From contig JAAUZL010000024.1 of assembly GCA_014804615.1 (NCBI GenBank), forward strand, positions 257,491 to 321,490: 64,000 nt of DNA. Direction: 5' to 3'. Shown in pieces: positions 43,064 to 50,580 of this stretch. The stretch comes from Lachnospiraceae bacterium. Lineage in GTDB: Bacteria; Bacillota; Clostridia; Lachnospirales; Lachnospiraceae. The notes beneath the pieces are model-generated. The model searched no databases. It worked only from the letters and a program-made list of their open reading frames with translations, and was not told where the DNA came from. Each line of letters opens with the position of its first letter. Within the stretch, counting starts at the first letter, position 1. The position numbers and the translations under genes were made by a program.

Positions 43064-44390
43064 CTTTCCTCAGTACCTCCCTAATCAATAAATAAAATGC
43101 AATATAAAACATCGAAAAACCGTATATCATATAACGCGACAGACACATGATCGTGATGGATGTGGCACAAACATTCGCTGCAATAAACAGAAGCGCCACG
43201 CTCATGACCACTACAGCCCGAAATCGCTTTTTAACGTATGCCAGCCACAGGGAAAGCCCCCCTGCCGCCAGATAAAGAAAGAGCGCGGCAAAATTAACGA
43301 TCGGATGCACCACCGCGATACTCCTGACAAAGCCGTTGCGGCAAAGCAGGATATAGTCGTAAAGCCACTGTCCGAAACAGACCGGCAAAAGCTTTTTGAT
43401 CATCTGACCGGCCATCTCATCGGACATACTGCTCTGTTCATAGTAGTCCACCTCTCCCAGACTGAAATAATAAGCCGACAGCTCCGCCTCCAAAATCTGA
43501 AATTTCAGTATGTCATGGTTAGCTTCCAGATAGGCGGCCCGCTCTCCAAAGCCGTCCCCGGCGAAACGATAGTTCAGCCCCTGTTCCTGTGCTTTCTTAT
43601 AAAAGCTGTCAAAAAATGCCTGCGCCATATCTCCTTCCGCAAAGACCTCTCTGTCCTCCTCGTCACAAGCGTAGATCACATTGGTCAGCGTATTGACCTG
43701 CCCATAAGTATTGCCCATAAAATAGCTGGTGACAAAGTAGTTATACACATGCACTGTCAGATTTCGCAGAAGAAAAACGAGAATCACCATCGACGCCGCA
43801 ATCAATAACATGCGGTATTTTTTATCCACCAAAATCTTTATGCCATAGAGAAGTGCCCAGAGAAGGATCGTGGTCATCATCTGCCCCCTGGTCATGGAGA
43901 GCAGATAAGCGAGGAGAAGCGCAAACACCGCATCCCGCCCCCTATCCTCAAAAAGCATACGCAGCAGGAAATACATAAAAAAAGTAAACAGCGGAATGCA
44001 CAACGCTTCGCTCATCACCGAATTTTCCAGAAAAATATGCAATGCCGACACATACCGCGTAATCAGATGGGGCGCAAGCTGTATCGCCACCACCAGAAGC
44101 TCCTCCCACAGGCGTAGCCCGAACCGGCCTGTCAGGTATTCGCTGAGCACTGTGATCCCCAGAGCCGTAAGCATCCCCTGCACTGCCATAGCCGTGGTGA
44201 GATAGTTCTCACCGAGAAGCCGTCTGAAAACCGCCAGATACAACGGATAGAGCGGTTCTCTATGAATATGCATGGTAATATACTGTTGGGAATCATTATA
44301 GACCCCGACTCCACAGACTGCAAGCAGTCCCAGAAAAAAGACGAGAAGCCCTGCGAAAAGGCACAGAGCTCTCCTTCGTTCTCTATTCAA
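43038..44390 (-). CDS. Multispanning membrane protein, possible GT-C enzyme
   Basis: About 450 aa with roughly ten transmembrane helices. After the first helix the loop GVYNDSQQYITMHIHREPLYPLY contains an acidic residue followed by R.PLYP, similar to GT39-type and related GT-C proteins in which an Asp in the first outer loop is catalytic. A soluble extracytoplasmic part lies around residues 235-340. I choose the TTG at 44390, just after the dehydrogenase stop and with GGAG 9 bases upstream; another TTG at 44405 lacks a ribosome site. No specific family is recognised. It lies between the two nucleotide-sugar enzymes, so the operon couples its translation to both. Confidence 0.75.
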   Translation of the reverse strand: MNRERRRALCLFAGLLVFFLGLLAVCGVGVYNDSQQYITMHIHREPLYPLYLAVFRRLLGENYLTTAMAVQGMLTALGITVLSEYLTGRFGLRLWEELLVVAIQLAPHLITRYVSALHIFLENSVMSEALCIPLFTFFMYFLLRMLFEDRGRDAVFALLLAYLLSMTRGQMMTTILLWALLYGIKILVDKKYRMLLIAASMVILVFLLRNLTVHVYNYFVTSYFMGNTYGQVNTLTNVIYACDEEDREVFAEGDMAQAFFDSFYKKAQEQGLNYRFAGDGFGERAAYLEANHDILKFQILEAELSAYYFSLGEVDYYEQSSMSDEMAGQMIKKLLPVCFGQWLYDYILLCRNGFVRSIAVVHPIVNFAALFLYLAAGGLSLWLAYVKKRFRAVVVMSVALLFIAANVCATSITIMCLSRYMIYGFSMFYIAFYLLIREVLRKDGLSGDHI

Positions 44391-44392
44391 TC

Positions 44393-45709
44393 CTACAATC
44401 TCCAATACAGATAATCCTCTGTCATATACTCCTTACGATTCAAAATACCCTTCAGATCCATCAGCACCTTACGGCTGTGTCCCGGATGGAAGAAAGAAGA
44501 GATTTTCTCCCTGTCAAGCGCAAGGAACTGTTCATGTGCCACAGCTATGATCACGGCATCTACATCCTTCACATCCTCCATGGTCTGGAAATCAATGCCA
44601 TAGAGACGCTTGGCTTCCCCTGCGTCAGCCGCCGGATCCACCACAATAGGCTTGATCCCATACTCACCAAGTTCTCTGTAGATATCGATCACCTTTGTGT
44701 TTCTGGTATCCGGGCAATTCTCTTTAAAAGTAAATCCAAGGATCGCCACTTTCGCATGCTTCACCGGAATGTCCGCCCTGATCAGATCCTTGACCAGACT
44801 CTCCGCCACATATTTTCCCATATCGTCATTGATCCGTCTGCCGGAAAGAATGATCTGAGAATGATACCCAAGCTCCTCCGCCTTATAGGTCAGATAATAG
44901 GGATCTACGCCGATACAGTGACCGCCCACAAGTCCCGGCATAAAGGGCAGAAAGTTCCACTTCGTCCCCGCCGCTTCCAACACGGCCTTGGTATCGATCC
45001 CCATTTTATGGAAAATAATGGAAAGTTCATTCATAAACGCAATATTGATATCTCTCTGGCTGTTCTCAATGACCTTGGCCGCCTCCGCCACCTTGATGGA
45101 TTCCGCCCGGTAAACGCCTACCTCCACCACCAGCTCATAGATCTTCGCGATCGTGTCCAGAGTCTCCTCATCCATACCCGATACGATCTTCGTGATGGTT
45201 TCCAGCCTATGTACCTTGTCACCCGGATTGATTCGCTCGGGAGAATACCCGATCTTAAAGTCCACGCCGCACTTTAACCCGGATTCCCGCTCCAGGATCG
45301 GCACACAGATATCCTCCGTGACACCGGGATACACGGTAGATTCAAACACCACCACAGAGCCCTTTGTCAGATTCTGCCCCAAAATGCGGCTGGCTCCCTC
45401 CACCGGAGAAAGATCCGGCGTGTGATCATCATTGACAGGCGTCGGCACCGCCACGATGTGGAATTTTGCCTCTTTCAGTCTGCTCGGATCCGCTGTAAAA
45501 TCTACCTTCGTGTTCTTTATTACTTCATCTCCGACCTCGTTTGTGGGGTCAATCCCGTTCTTATACAGGTCGATCTTCGCTTCGTTTAAGTCAAAGCCCA
45601 CCACCTTGATCTTTTTCGCAAAAGCCACTGCGATCGGCATACCCACATAGCCAAGGCCCACCAGTGAAAGCTTCTCCTCTCCACTAACAATTTTTTCATA
45701 TAAGCCCAT
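44393..45709 (-). CDS. UDP-HexNAc 6-dehydrogenase, TviB/WbpO-type
   Basis: 438 aa, the length of UDP-N-acetylglucosamine/mannosamine dehydrogenases. LSLVGLGYVGMPIAVAFA near residue 15 is the NAD-binding loop; ESTVYPGVTED, PERINPGD near residue 156 and GGHCIGVDPYYL near residue 265, with the catalytic Cys, are all present; GFTFKENCPDTRN follows. The enzyme oxidises C6 of UDP-GlcNAc to UDP-GlcNAcA in two steps. Paired with the 42086-43063 epimerase this is the Vi-antigen-type route to UDP-GalNAcA. AAGGAG lies 12 bases before the ATG, and the gene follows the only clear hairpin-and-promoter region in this part of the operon. Confidence 0.94.
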   Translation of the reverse strand: MGLYEKIVSGEEKLSLVGLGYVGMPIAVAFAKKIKVVGFDLNEAKIDLYKNGIDPTNEVGDEVIKNTKVDFTADPSRLKEAKFHIVAVPTPVNDDHTPDLSPVEGASRILGQNLTKGSVVVFESTVYPGVTEDICVPILERESGLKCGVDFKIGYSPERINPGDKVHRLETITKIVSGMDEETLDTIAKIYELVVEVGVYRAESIKVAEAAKVIENSQRDINIAFMNELSIIFHKMGIDTKAVLEAAGTKWNFLPFMPGLVGGHCIGVDPYYLTYKAEELGYHSQIILSGRRINDDMGKYVAESLVKDLIRADIPVKHAKVAILGFTFKENCPDTRNTKVIDIYRELGEYGIKPIVVDPAADAGEAKRLYGIDFQTMEDVKDVDAVIIAVAHEQFLALDREKISSFFHPGHSRKVLMDLKGILNRKEYMTEDYLYWRL

Positions 45710-45755
45710 CTTTCACCCATTCTCCTTTCTGACTGTTCATTTCATTCACAGCCAT
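45696..45755 (-). other. Possible 19-codon leader reading frame
   Basis: On the minus strand an ATG directly after the hairpin (45755) opens a 19-codon frame that ends in TGA at 45696, 14 bases inside the dehydrogenase gene and out of frame with it. The AAGGAG serving the dehydrogenase lies within it. It has no clear ribosome site of its own, because the nearest GGA is in the hairpin stem. It could couple translation to the dehydrogenase or be chance. Confidence 0.2.
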
Positions 45756-45802
45756 AATGCAAAATCCATCCTAAATTGTCTACGACAATGGGATTTTGCA
45801 TT
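45756..45802 (-). promoter_or_regulatory. Long RNA hairpin in leader of dehydrogenase gene
   Basis: Two perfect 12-bp arms (45756-45767 and 45791-45802, AATGCAAAATCC and its complement) enclose a second perfect 6-bp stem (45775-45780 and 45784-45789) with a 3-base loop; a single-base side and a 7-base side form the internal loop. There is no U-run on the minus-strand downstream side, so it is not a standard intrinsic terminator. At the start of a transcript it would stabilise the 5' end or regulate elongation or translation. Confidence 0.55.
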
Positions 45803-45807
45803 TCTGT

Positions 45808-45835
45808 ATCATATACTTACGATCTCAGCAGTAAA
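45808..45835 (-). promoter_or_regulatory. Candidate sigma-A promoter before dehydrogenase gene
   Basis: On the minus strand TTTACT (45830-45835) and TATGAT (45808-45813) are 16 bp apart; the -10 matches five of six consensus bases and the -35 four of six. Transcription would begin a few bases before the hairpin at 45756-45802, so the hairpin would lie at the RNA 5' end. It would give internal transcription of the UDP-sugar dehydrogenase and all downstream genes. Prediction only. Confidence 0.35.
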
Positions 45836-45851
45836 TGCTTCGATCTGTATT

Positions 45852-46931
45852 TTACATTAGCTGCGACACTTCATCCATATAGGCCGCTGTCACAAGCTTC
45901 CTGTCAAACTCCCGCTCCATCTTCTCTCTGCCGCGCCGTCCCATGGCTGCCCGTTCCTGTGTCGAGAGCGCCAAGAACTTTTCCATCGCTGCAATCAGCT
46001 CCTCCGCTTTTCCAGGAGTGAATCCGAAGCCCGTCACCCCTTCCTCGAATGCCTCAAGACAGCCGCTGATATTTGAAGCGATCACCGGCCTGCCCGTTGC
46101 CGCACCCTCGATCAGCGCATTGGACATCCCCTCATGGAAGGAGGCAACCACAATGGCATCGGCTGCCGCCAGATACTCATGCACCTGGGTCTGGAATCCG
46201 ATCTGCCTGATAACGCCTTCTTTTTCCAGTGTATCCAAAAGTTCCTGATAATCCTCATCACAGTAACCCATGATGTCAAAAAATACGGTGTCGCTGTGCA
46301 GGCGTTTCGCCGCCTCGATAAACTCCAGGATGCCCCGCTCCTTCATGACCCGGCCAACGAAGAGGAAATGGGTATCCTCTCTCTCCGGGTAGGCCTCATA
46401 AGTGTGTCTGTCAAGACTGACCCCGGAGCCCATGACCATGCGCGTTTTTTTTGGCACGATTCCCATCCTCCGAAAGATGTCCCGGTTCTCCTCGTTCTGA
46501 AAAAACACACAGGCTGCCCGCTTTAGGCCTGTCCGATACATGGTCACGACCAGCTTCAACAGAAGTCCTGTCCTGTCAAAAGCGCCCCCCAGCCCCGTGA
46601 TCGTAGCAAGATAAGGAATCTTTCTCCTACCCGCAGCAAAACCGCCGTAAATGTTGGGCTTGATCGTGTAAGTCACCACAAGCGAAGGTTTTAACTCTCT
46701 CATTATCTTACCATATGCGCAATATAACTTCAAATCCTCTAAAGGATTGATCCCTCTGCGATTGATGGGCGTCTTGATAATATGGCAACCCTGCGATACG
46801 AGTTCTTTCTCCTTCACATCATCCGGCATACTCACGTACACCTCGTATTTCTTGCATAACTCCCCCACAAATTCGCCCCGGAAATCATACAGACCGCCGG
46901 AAGAATTGGTCAGCACCAAAATCTTATTCAT
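45852..46931 (-). CDS. GT4 family glycosyltransferase
   Basis: About 359 aa from the ATG at 46931 (GGAG five bases upstream); the reading extends to 46967 but that part lies in the ATP-grasp gene. The N-terminus ILVLTNSSGGLYDFRGEFV is of the PglA/WbpT-like GT4 group seen in loci with PglC-type initiators, and the C-terminal half has FVGRVMKERGILEF near residue 195 and ASFHEGMSNALIEGAATG near residue 270 with the E-x7-E pair. The TYTIKPNIYGG block near residue 85 is typical of the subgroup that adds the second sugar to an undecaprenyl-PP-linked HexNAc. It overlaps nothing and is followed by the hairpin region. Confidence 0.92.
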   Translation of the reverse strand: MNKILVLTNSSGGLYDFRGEFVGELCKKYEVYVSMPDDVKEKELVSQGCHIIKTPINRRGINPLEDLKLYCAYGKIMRELKPSLVVTYTIKPNIYGGFAAGRRKIPYLATITGLGGAFDRTGLLLKLVVTMYRTGLKRAACVFFQNEENRDIFRRMGIVPKKTRMVMGSGVSLDRHTYEAYPEREDTHFLFVGRVMKERGILEFIEAAKRLHSDTVFFDIMGYCDEDYQELLDTLEKEGVIRQIGFQTQVHEYLAAADAIVVASFHEGMSNALIEGAATGRPVIASNISGCLEAFEEGVTGFGFTPGKAEELIAAMEKFLALSTQERAAMGRRGREKMEREFDRKLVTAAYMDEVSQLM

Positions 46932-46956
46932 CTTTTCTCCATCCCTCTTCCGTATC

Positions 46957-47940
46957 TCATGGAACAATCTCCTCTCCCCGCATATCCCGTATCATCACCT
47001 CGTTGAACTTCATCATGCAGATTCCTTCTTCATAATTCCCGATCCGCACCTCATTCTCCTGCCCGGCAAGGTTCTGTACCACTGCAGCCGGCATATTCAC
47101 GCCGCAGCCGTAAGCATGGGGGTAGCCCCCGCCGAACCGGGGATTCACCTCAGAAATATAATAAGTACCGTCGATCTGGAAAATATCAATATCTATCATG
47201 CCGCGGAAACCGCAGTCCTCCGCAAATTTCCGGATGATCTCAAAAAGCTTGCCATCCTTATAGGACACAGATTTATCCGTCTCTCCCGCCCGCATCTTGA
47301 TCTTCTTTTTGACGAAGATATCTGTGCATTTTCCGGAAATCATGTCCACATACACATCCGCGCCAAATTCCTGCCCGTCCATGTACTCCTGGATCATCAG
47401 ATCATCATAGATATCACACAGCACCTCTATCTCCTTTTTACTCTCCACTTTATTGATGTGAATGCTGGCGCTGCCCCGCACAGGCTTCACAAAGACAGGA
47501 TAGGATATCTCTCCCTGCTCCTGCGCACGGTAAAAAGACTCCTTGTCCGCATAGCATTTTGCAGTCGGTATCTGCATTTTACAAAGCATCTCAAACATTC
47601 TGTACTTGTCAAAACAGGTCTCTACTATATCATAATCGGAAACAATGGGAGTAGTCCCCACCGCAAGGAACTTCTCACTCTCCTTTGCCAGAAGAGACAG
47701 CTCCGGATCGATCAAGGAAAAAACGCCTGTTATTTTTTCTTTCTTACAAATGTCCAATATCACGTCCAGATAATCCGGCGCCGTGATCCGCGGCACCAGA
47801 TAAAAGGCATCCGCCTCGTACACTGCAGGAGCCAGATTAGAGCAGTCCGTGGCAATGACTCGTCCCCTTCCCGCAAGCTCCTTCTTAAAATACTGCACCA
47901 CCTTGTCGCGGGTGCCCGCGCTTAAAATCAGGATATTCAT
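46957..47940 (-). CDS. ATP-grasp carboxylate-amine ligase family protein
   Basis: 327 aa from the ATG at 47940 (AAAGG eight bases upstream). Carbamoyl-phosphate-synthase-like ATP-grasp: VFVKPVRGSASIHINKV near residue 147, MIQEYMDGQEFGADVYVD near residue 185 and ISEVNPRFGGGYPHAYGCG near residue 265 form the ATP- and magnesium-binding site. ATP-grasp enzymes join a carboxylate to an amine (or thiol) through an acyl-phosphate. Located beside a PLP enzyme and within a glycan operon rich in amino and uronic sugars, it may link an amino acid to a sugar or to a biosynthetic intermediate. This pairing is frequent in Firmicutes capsule loci as far as I recall; its product is not established. Confidence 0.9.
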   Translation of the reverse strand: MNILILSAGTRDKVVQYFKKELAGRGRVIATDCSNLAPAVYEADAFYLVPRITAPDYLDVILDICKKEKITGVFSLIDPELSLLAKESEKFLAVGTTPIVSDYDIVETCFDKYRMFEMLCKMQIPTAKCYADKESFYRAQEQGEISYPVFVKPVRGSASIHINKVESKKEIEVLCDIYDDLMIQEYMDGQEFGADVYVDMISGKCTDIFVKKKIKMRAGETDKSVSYKDGKLFEIIRKFAEDCGFRGMIDIDIFQIDGTYYISEVNPRFGGGYPHAYGCGVNMPAAVVQNLAGQENEVRIGNYEEGICMMKFNEVMIRDMRGEEIVP

Positions 47941-47953
47941 GTCTGTCACCTTT

Positions 47954-48943
47954 CTATCTGCTTCCCATCTTGTCCATCAAATCAAAAAACAAAGGCGTCC
48001 CACCTGTATGAAGAAATAGAATATTTCTTCCCACGATCTGGTGTTCTTCCACATAACACTTCATGCCGTAAAACGCCTTCCCCACATAAGTGCTGTCCAT
48101 GGGAATACCGTCCTTATTCATCACTTCTTCTATGGTCTTTCTGACATCCTGTGTATATTTCCCGTATCCCCCCATACAGTAGGCATCCGTAAAAATTAAT
48201 TCTTCCTCCCTGTAAAGACTTTCGTACTGTTCCCCCAGATAGTCCTCTATACTTTGTCTGACTACTTCCCGTCCGCGTTCCTCGTTTCTGGCAATACTGA
48301 TGCCGATGATTTTCTGCTCTTTCACGGGTTGATCGTTCTCTCCCCTGCGCGCCTCCACAAGCAATTTGCCGCTGACCAACCCCGCCTGCGTTGCCCCCGT
48401 CCCAGAAGCATGGAAGATATAATCAAAATGTATCCCGAATCGTTCCTCATAAACCGCAATTTCTCTGTAAGTATTCGCACAGGCATGAGTTCCCGGATTG
48501 CCGTGCCCACCGCCGAGAATAAAGTAAGGGTTCCTTCCGGCCTGTTTATAGGCCTCAACCCGTCTATCGATGGTTTCAGATACCTGCGTCACCGGACAGG
48601 TCTCAACCACTGCCCCAAAATCCTCAACCAACTTCGTATTATAAAGCATCTCCCGATTTTCCTCGGGTGATATGATGTGACAATCCAACCCCATCGCACG
48701 GGTCATATTGGCGATGATCCGGCAATGGTTGGAACTGTGGCTGCCGTAAGTCATCACTACATCTGCCCCACAGGCTTTGATTTCTTTATAAAATTCTGCT
48801 GCCTTGCGCGCTTTATTGCCGCCAAAGCTGAAGGGAATCATGTCTTCTCTCTTGATAAAATATCGGTTCTGCCCATAATCGCCGGACATTTCCACGATCG
48901 GCGTAGGATCGATTCCCCGTTCAAACAGTGCAATCTGCCTCAT
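47954..48943 (-). CDS. ACC deaminase/D-cysteine desulfhydrase-like PLP enzyme
   Basis: 329 aa from the ATG at 48943 (GGGGAG seven bases upstream), overlapping the upstream sugar transferase gene by 23 bp. A fold-type II PLP enzyme of the tryptophan-synthase-beta superfamily: FSFGGNKARKAAEFY near residue 38 holds the PLP lysine, TYGSHSSNHCRIIA near residue 66 the cofactor-ring contacts, FHASGTGATQAGL near residue 177 the phosphate loop, and LFLHTGGTPLFF the end. Members deaminate ACC, D-cysteine or related amino acids. In this context it could make or epimerise an amino acid for the adjacent ATP-grasp ligase, but no substrate is shown. Confidence 0.87.
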   Translation of the reverse strand: MRQIALFERGIDPTPIVEMSGDYGQNRYFIKREDMIPFSFGGNKARKAAEFYKEIKACGADVVMTYGSHSSNHCRIIANMTRAMGLDCHIISPEENREMLYNTKLVEDFGAVVETCPVTQVSETIDRRVEAYKQAGRNPYFILGGGHGNPGTHACANTYREIAVYEERFGIHFDYIFHASGTGATQAGLVSGKLLVEARRGENDQPVKEQKIIGISIARNEERGREVVRQSIEDYLGEQYESLYREEELIFTDAYCMGGYGKYTQDVRKTIEEVMNKDGIPMDSTYVGKAFYGMKCYVEEHQIVGRNILFLHTGGTPLFFDLMDKMGSR

Positions 48944-49589
48944 TCTTTGTCTCCCCTGCCTCAACAGCCGGTTTTCCCTGCTCTCTGCGATACACATCAA
49001 AATCCGCCACCGTCTGGTCAGCGCCGGAAAGAGTGCCGGAACGTTTCAGCACCTTCCCTACTGTCATGCCGATAATCTTGATATCGAGTAGAAGATTCAA
49101 ATGTTCCACATAATACAGATCATAGCGAAAACGATCTTCCCAGCCGAGCGCATTTCGTCCGTTCACCTGCGCCAAACCTGTGAGTCCCGGTCTGACATCA
49201 TGACGGTGTCTTTCTTCTTCCGTATAATAGGGAAGATAACGGACTAACAGCGGTCTGGGACCGATCAGACTCATATCCCCCATTAAGATATTAAACAGCT
49301 CCGGCAGTTCATCCAGACTGGTAGACCGCAGAATCCTGCCAAAACGTGGCAGCCTCTCCTCATCCGGCAGAAGATTCCCCTGCGCATCTTTTTCATCTGT
49401 CATAGAGCGGAACTTATAGAGTTTAAAAACTTTCTCATTTTTCCCCGGCCTCTCCTGATGAAACAGAATCGGACTTCCCAGCTTCACCCGCACCAGCACT
49501 GCCAGAATGACAAGCACAGGGCTGAGCACGATGATTCCACACAGGGAAAGTATAAAATCAAGACATCTTTTCATGTATCGTTTATACAT
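48921..49589 (-). CDS. Small initiating sugar transferase (PglC-type)
   Basis: 222 aa from the ATG at 49589 (AGGGGA seven bases upstream). A single N-terminal re-entrant helix (residues 6-30) leads into the minimal phosphoglycosyltransferase domain: FHQERPGKNEKVFKLYKFRSM near residue 43, RSTSLDELPELFNILMG near residue 90 and SLIGPRPLLVRYLP near residue 108. It transfers a HexNAc-type sugar 1-phosphate to undecaprenyl phosphate; PglC uses UDP-diNAcBac, which fits the PglE- and PglF-type genes just upstream. A short acidic C-terminal tail extends beyond the usual end. It is the second initiating transferase in the window. Confidence 0.95.
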   Translation of the reverse strand: MYKRYMKRCLDFILSLCGIIVLSPVLVILAVLVRVKLGSPILFHQERPGKNEKVFKLYKFRSMTDEKDAQGNLLPDEERLPRFGRILRSTSLDELPELFNILMGDMSLIGPRPLLVRYLPYYTEEERHRHDVRPGLTGLAQVNGRNALGWEDRFRYDLYYVEHLNLLLDIKIIGMTVGKVLKRSGTLSGADQTVADFDVYRREQGKPAVEAGETKNEADCTV

Positions 49590-49602
49590 CAATAATTCCC
49601 CT

Positions 49603-49842
49603 TTACCTTATCTCTTTATACAGGGCATAATAATCCGTCTCCATGTTATCGGCATACTTTTTATAAAACTTTTTTGCATCGTCCAGAGCCTTATTATAGA
49701 TCCTGTCTCCCAGCATTTCCTGAAAAAAGTCGAATATTTTTCCCGTGCCGATAATTCCCAGCTCCAGGTCATACTCTTCCCCGAAAAAATGGGCTATCTC
49801 ATCGCACATCTGCGACTTTTCTTTTTCTTCAAATGCGTACAT
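49603..49842 (-). CDS. DUF2164 small protein
   Basis: 79 aa, acidic. The central pattern EEYDLELGIIGTGKIFDFF near residue 23 and YNKALDDAKKFYKKYADN fits the DUF2164 family, small proteins with no known function found in many bacteria. GAGG lies five bases before the ATG. The gene lies between the HD protein and the PglC-type transferase and is read as part of the operon. It shows no enzyme motif; a protein-binding or regulatory role is possible but unsupported. Confidence 0.82.
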   Translation of the reverse strand: MYAFEEKEKSQMCDEIAHFFGEEYDLELGIIGTGKIFDFFQEMLGDRIYNKALDDAKKFYKKYADNMETDYYALYKEIR

Positions 49843-49902
49843 TTCTACCTCGTTTCCATCTGCATCATGCTTAATAGTAAATATCGCAGCAGGCTGATCC
49901 TA

Positions 49903-50580
49903 TTATTCGACAACTCTGTCCAACTCTATTTTCCCGTTCTGGTACGCTGAAGTTACCTCCTGATACAGACAACTGTAAAACTCAGCCGCAGTCCGCCGTC
50001 TTTCCTCCGCAAGTTCTTTCGCTTTTACTGTATAAAATTTTGAATATATATTTTCTAATTTGAGCTTATATTCCTGAAAAAACGATGGCGCTGTATCGTT
50101 TTCACCGGTGGAAACGTCTCCACTTGGCAGCATAGAATACAGGGGTTCCGAAACAATACCTTTGTAAATCAGCGTCCTAGCGATTCCTATTGCTCCGGCT
50201 GCATCCAGTTTGTCTGCGTCAAATAAAATTTTCGCCTCCAGACTTTGTGCCGGATTATTTTTTCTATAGCTATGCGTCTGAATGCACTGTCTCACCTGTT
50301 CTGCATAGCACTTCTCAAATCCCTGTTCTAAAAGATACCGATATGCCTTGTCGGCCCCTGCCACTGCATGACTTACCCCAGGATTTTCAAATTGCTCTTT
50401 TCGTCCAATGTCATGCAGCAGACATGCCGCAATCAGAACGTCATAATCCACACTGCTTTCATCCTTCGCAATTTCCAAGGCATTGTATAACACACGATAA
50501 ATGTGCTCTTTATCATGGGCACTGTCATCCATACATTCAAGCATATAGTTTTCCAGTAAACAATACGTTTCTCTATTCAT
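49903..50580 (-). CDS. HD-domain phosphohydrolase, YedJ-like
   Basis: 225 aa from the ATG at 50580, which shares one base with the stop of the aminotransferase gene (TGATG). The metal ligands of the HD superfamily are visible: DSAHDKEHIYRVLYNA near residue 18, ACLLHDIGRKEQF near residue 50 and FDADKLDAAGAIGIART near residue 115; the pattern matches YedJ-type proteins, a conserved hydrolase group of uncertain substrate. It is an unusual member for a capsule locus. It could hydrolyse a nucleotide or sugar-phosphate by-product, or be a passenger gene; I cannot choose between these. Confidence 0.87.
   Translation of the reverse strand: MNRETYCLLENYMLECMDDSAHDKEHIYRVLYNALEIAKDESSVDYDVLIAACLLHDIGRKEQFENPGVSHAVAGADKAYRYLLEQGFEKCYAEQVRQCIQTHSYRKNNPAQSLEAKILFDADKLDAAGAIGIARTLIYKGIVSEPLYSMLPSGDVSTGENDTAPSFFQEYKLKLENIYSKFYTVKAKELAEERRRTAAEFYSCLYQEVTSAYQNGKIELDRVVE

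Noticed and set aside
45756..45802. Hairpin read as an intrinsic terminator
   Set aside because: No U-run follows the stem on the minus strand; kept as a leader hairpin instead.
46747..47925. Long plus-strand open frame (392 codons) opposite the GT4 and ATP-grasp genes
   Set aside because: It is the antisense of two well-supported genes, has no domain-like motifs or ribosome site, and no other plus-strand gene exists in the window.
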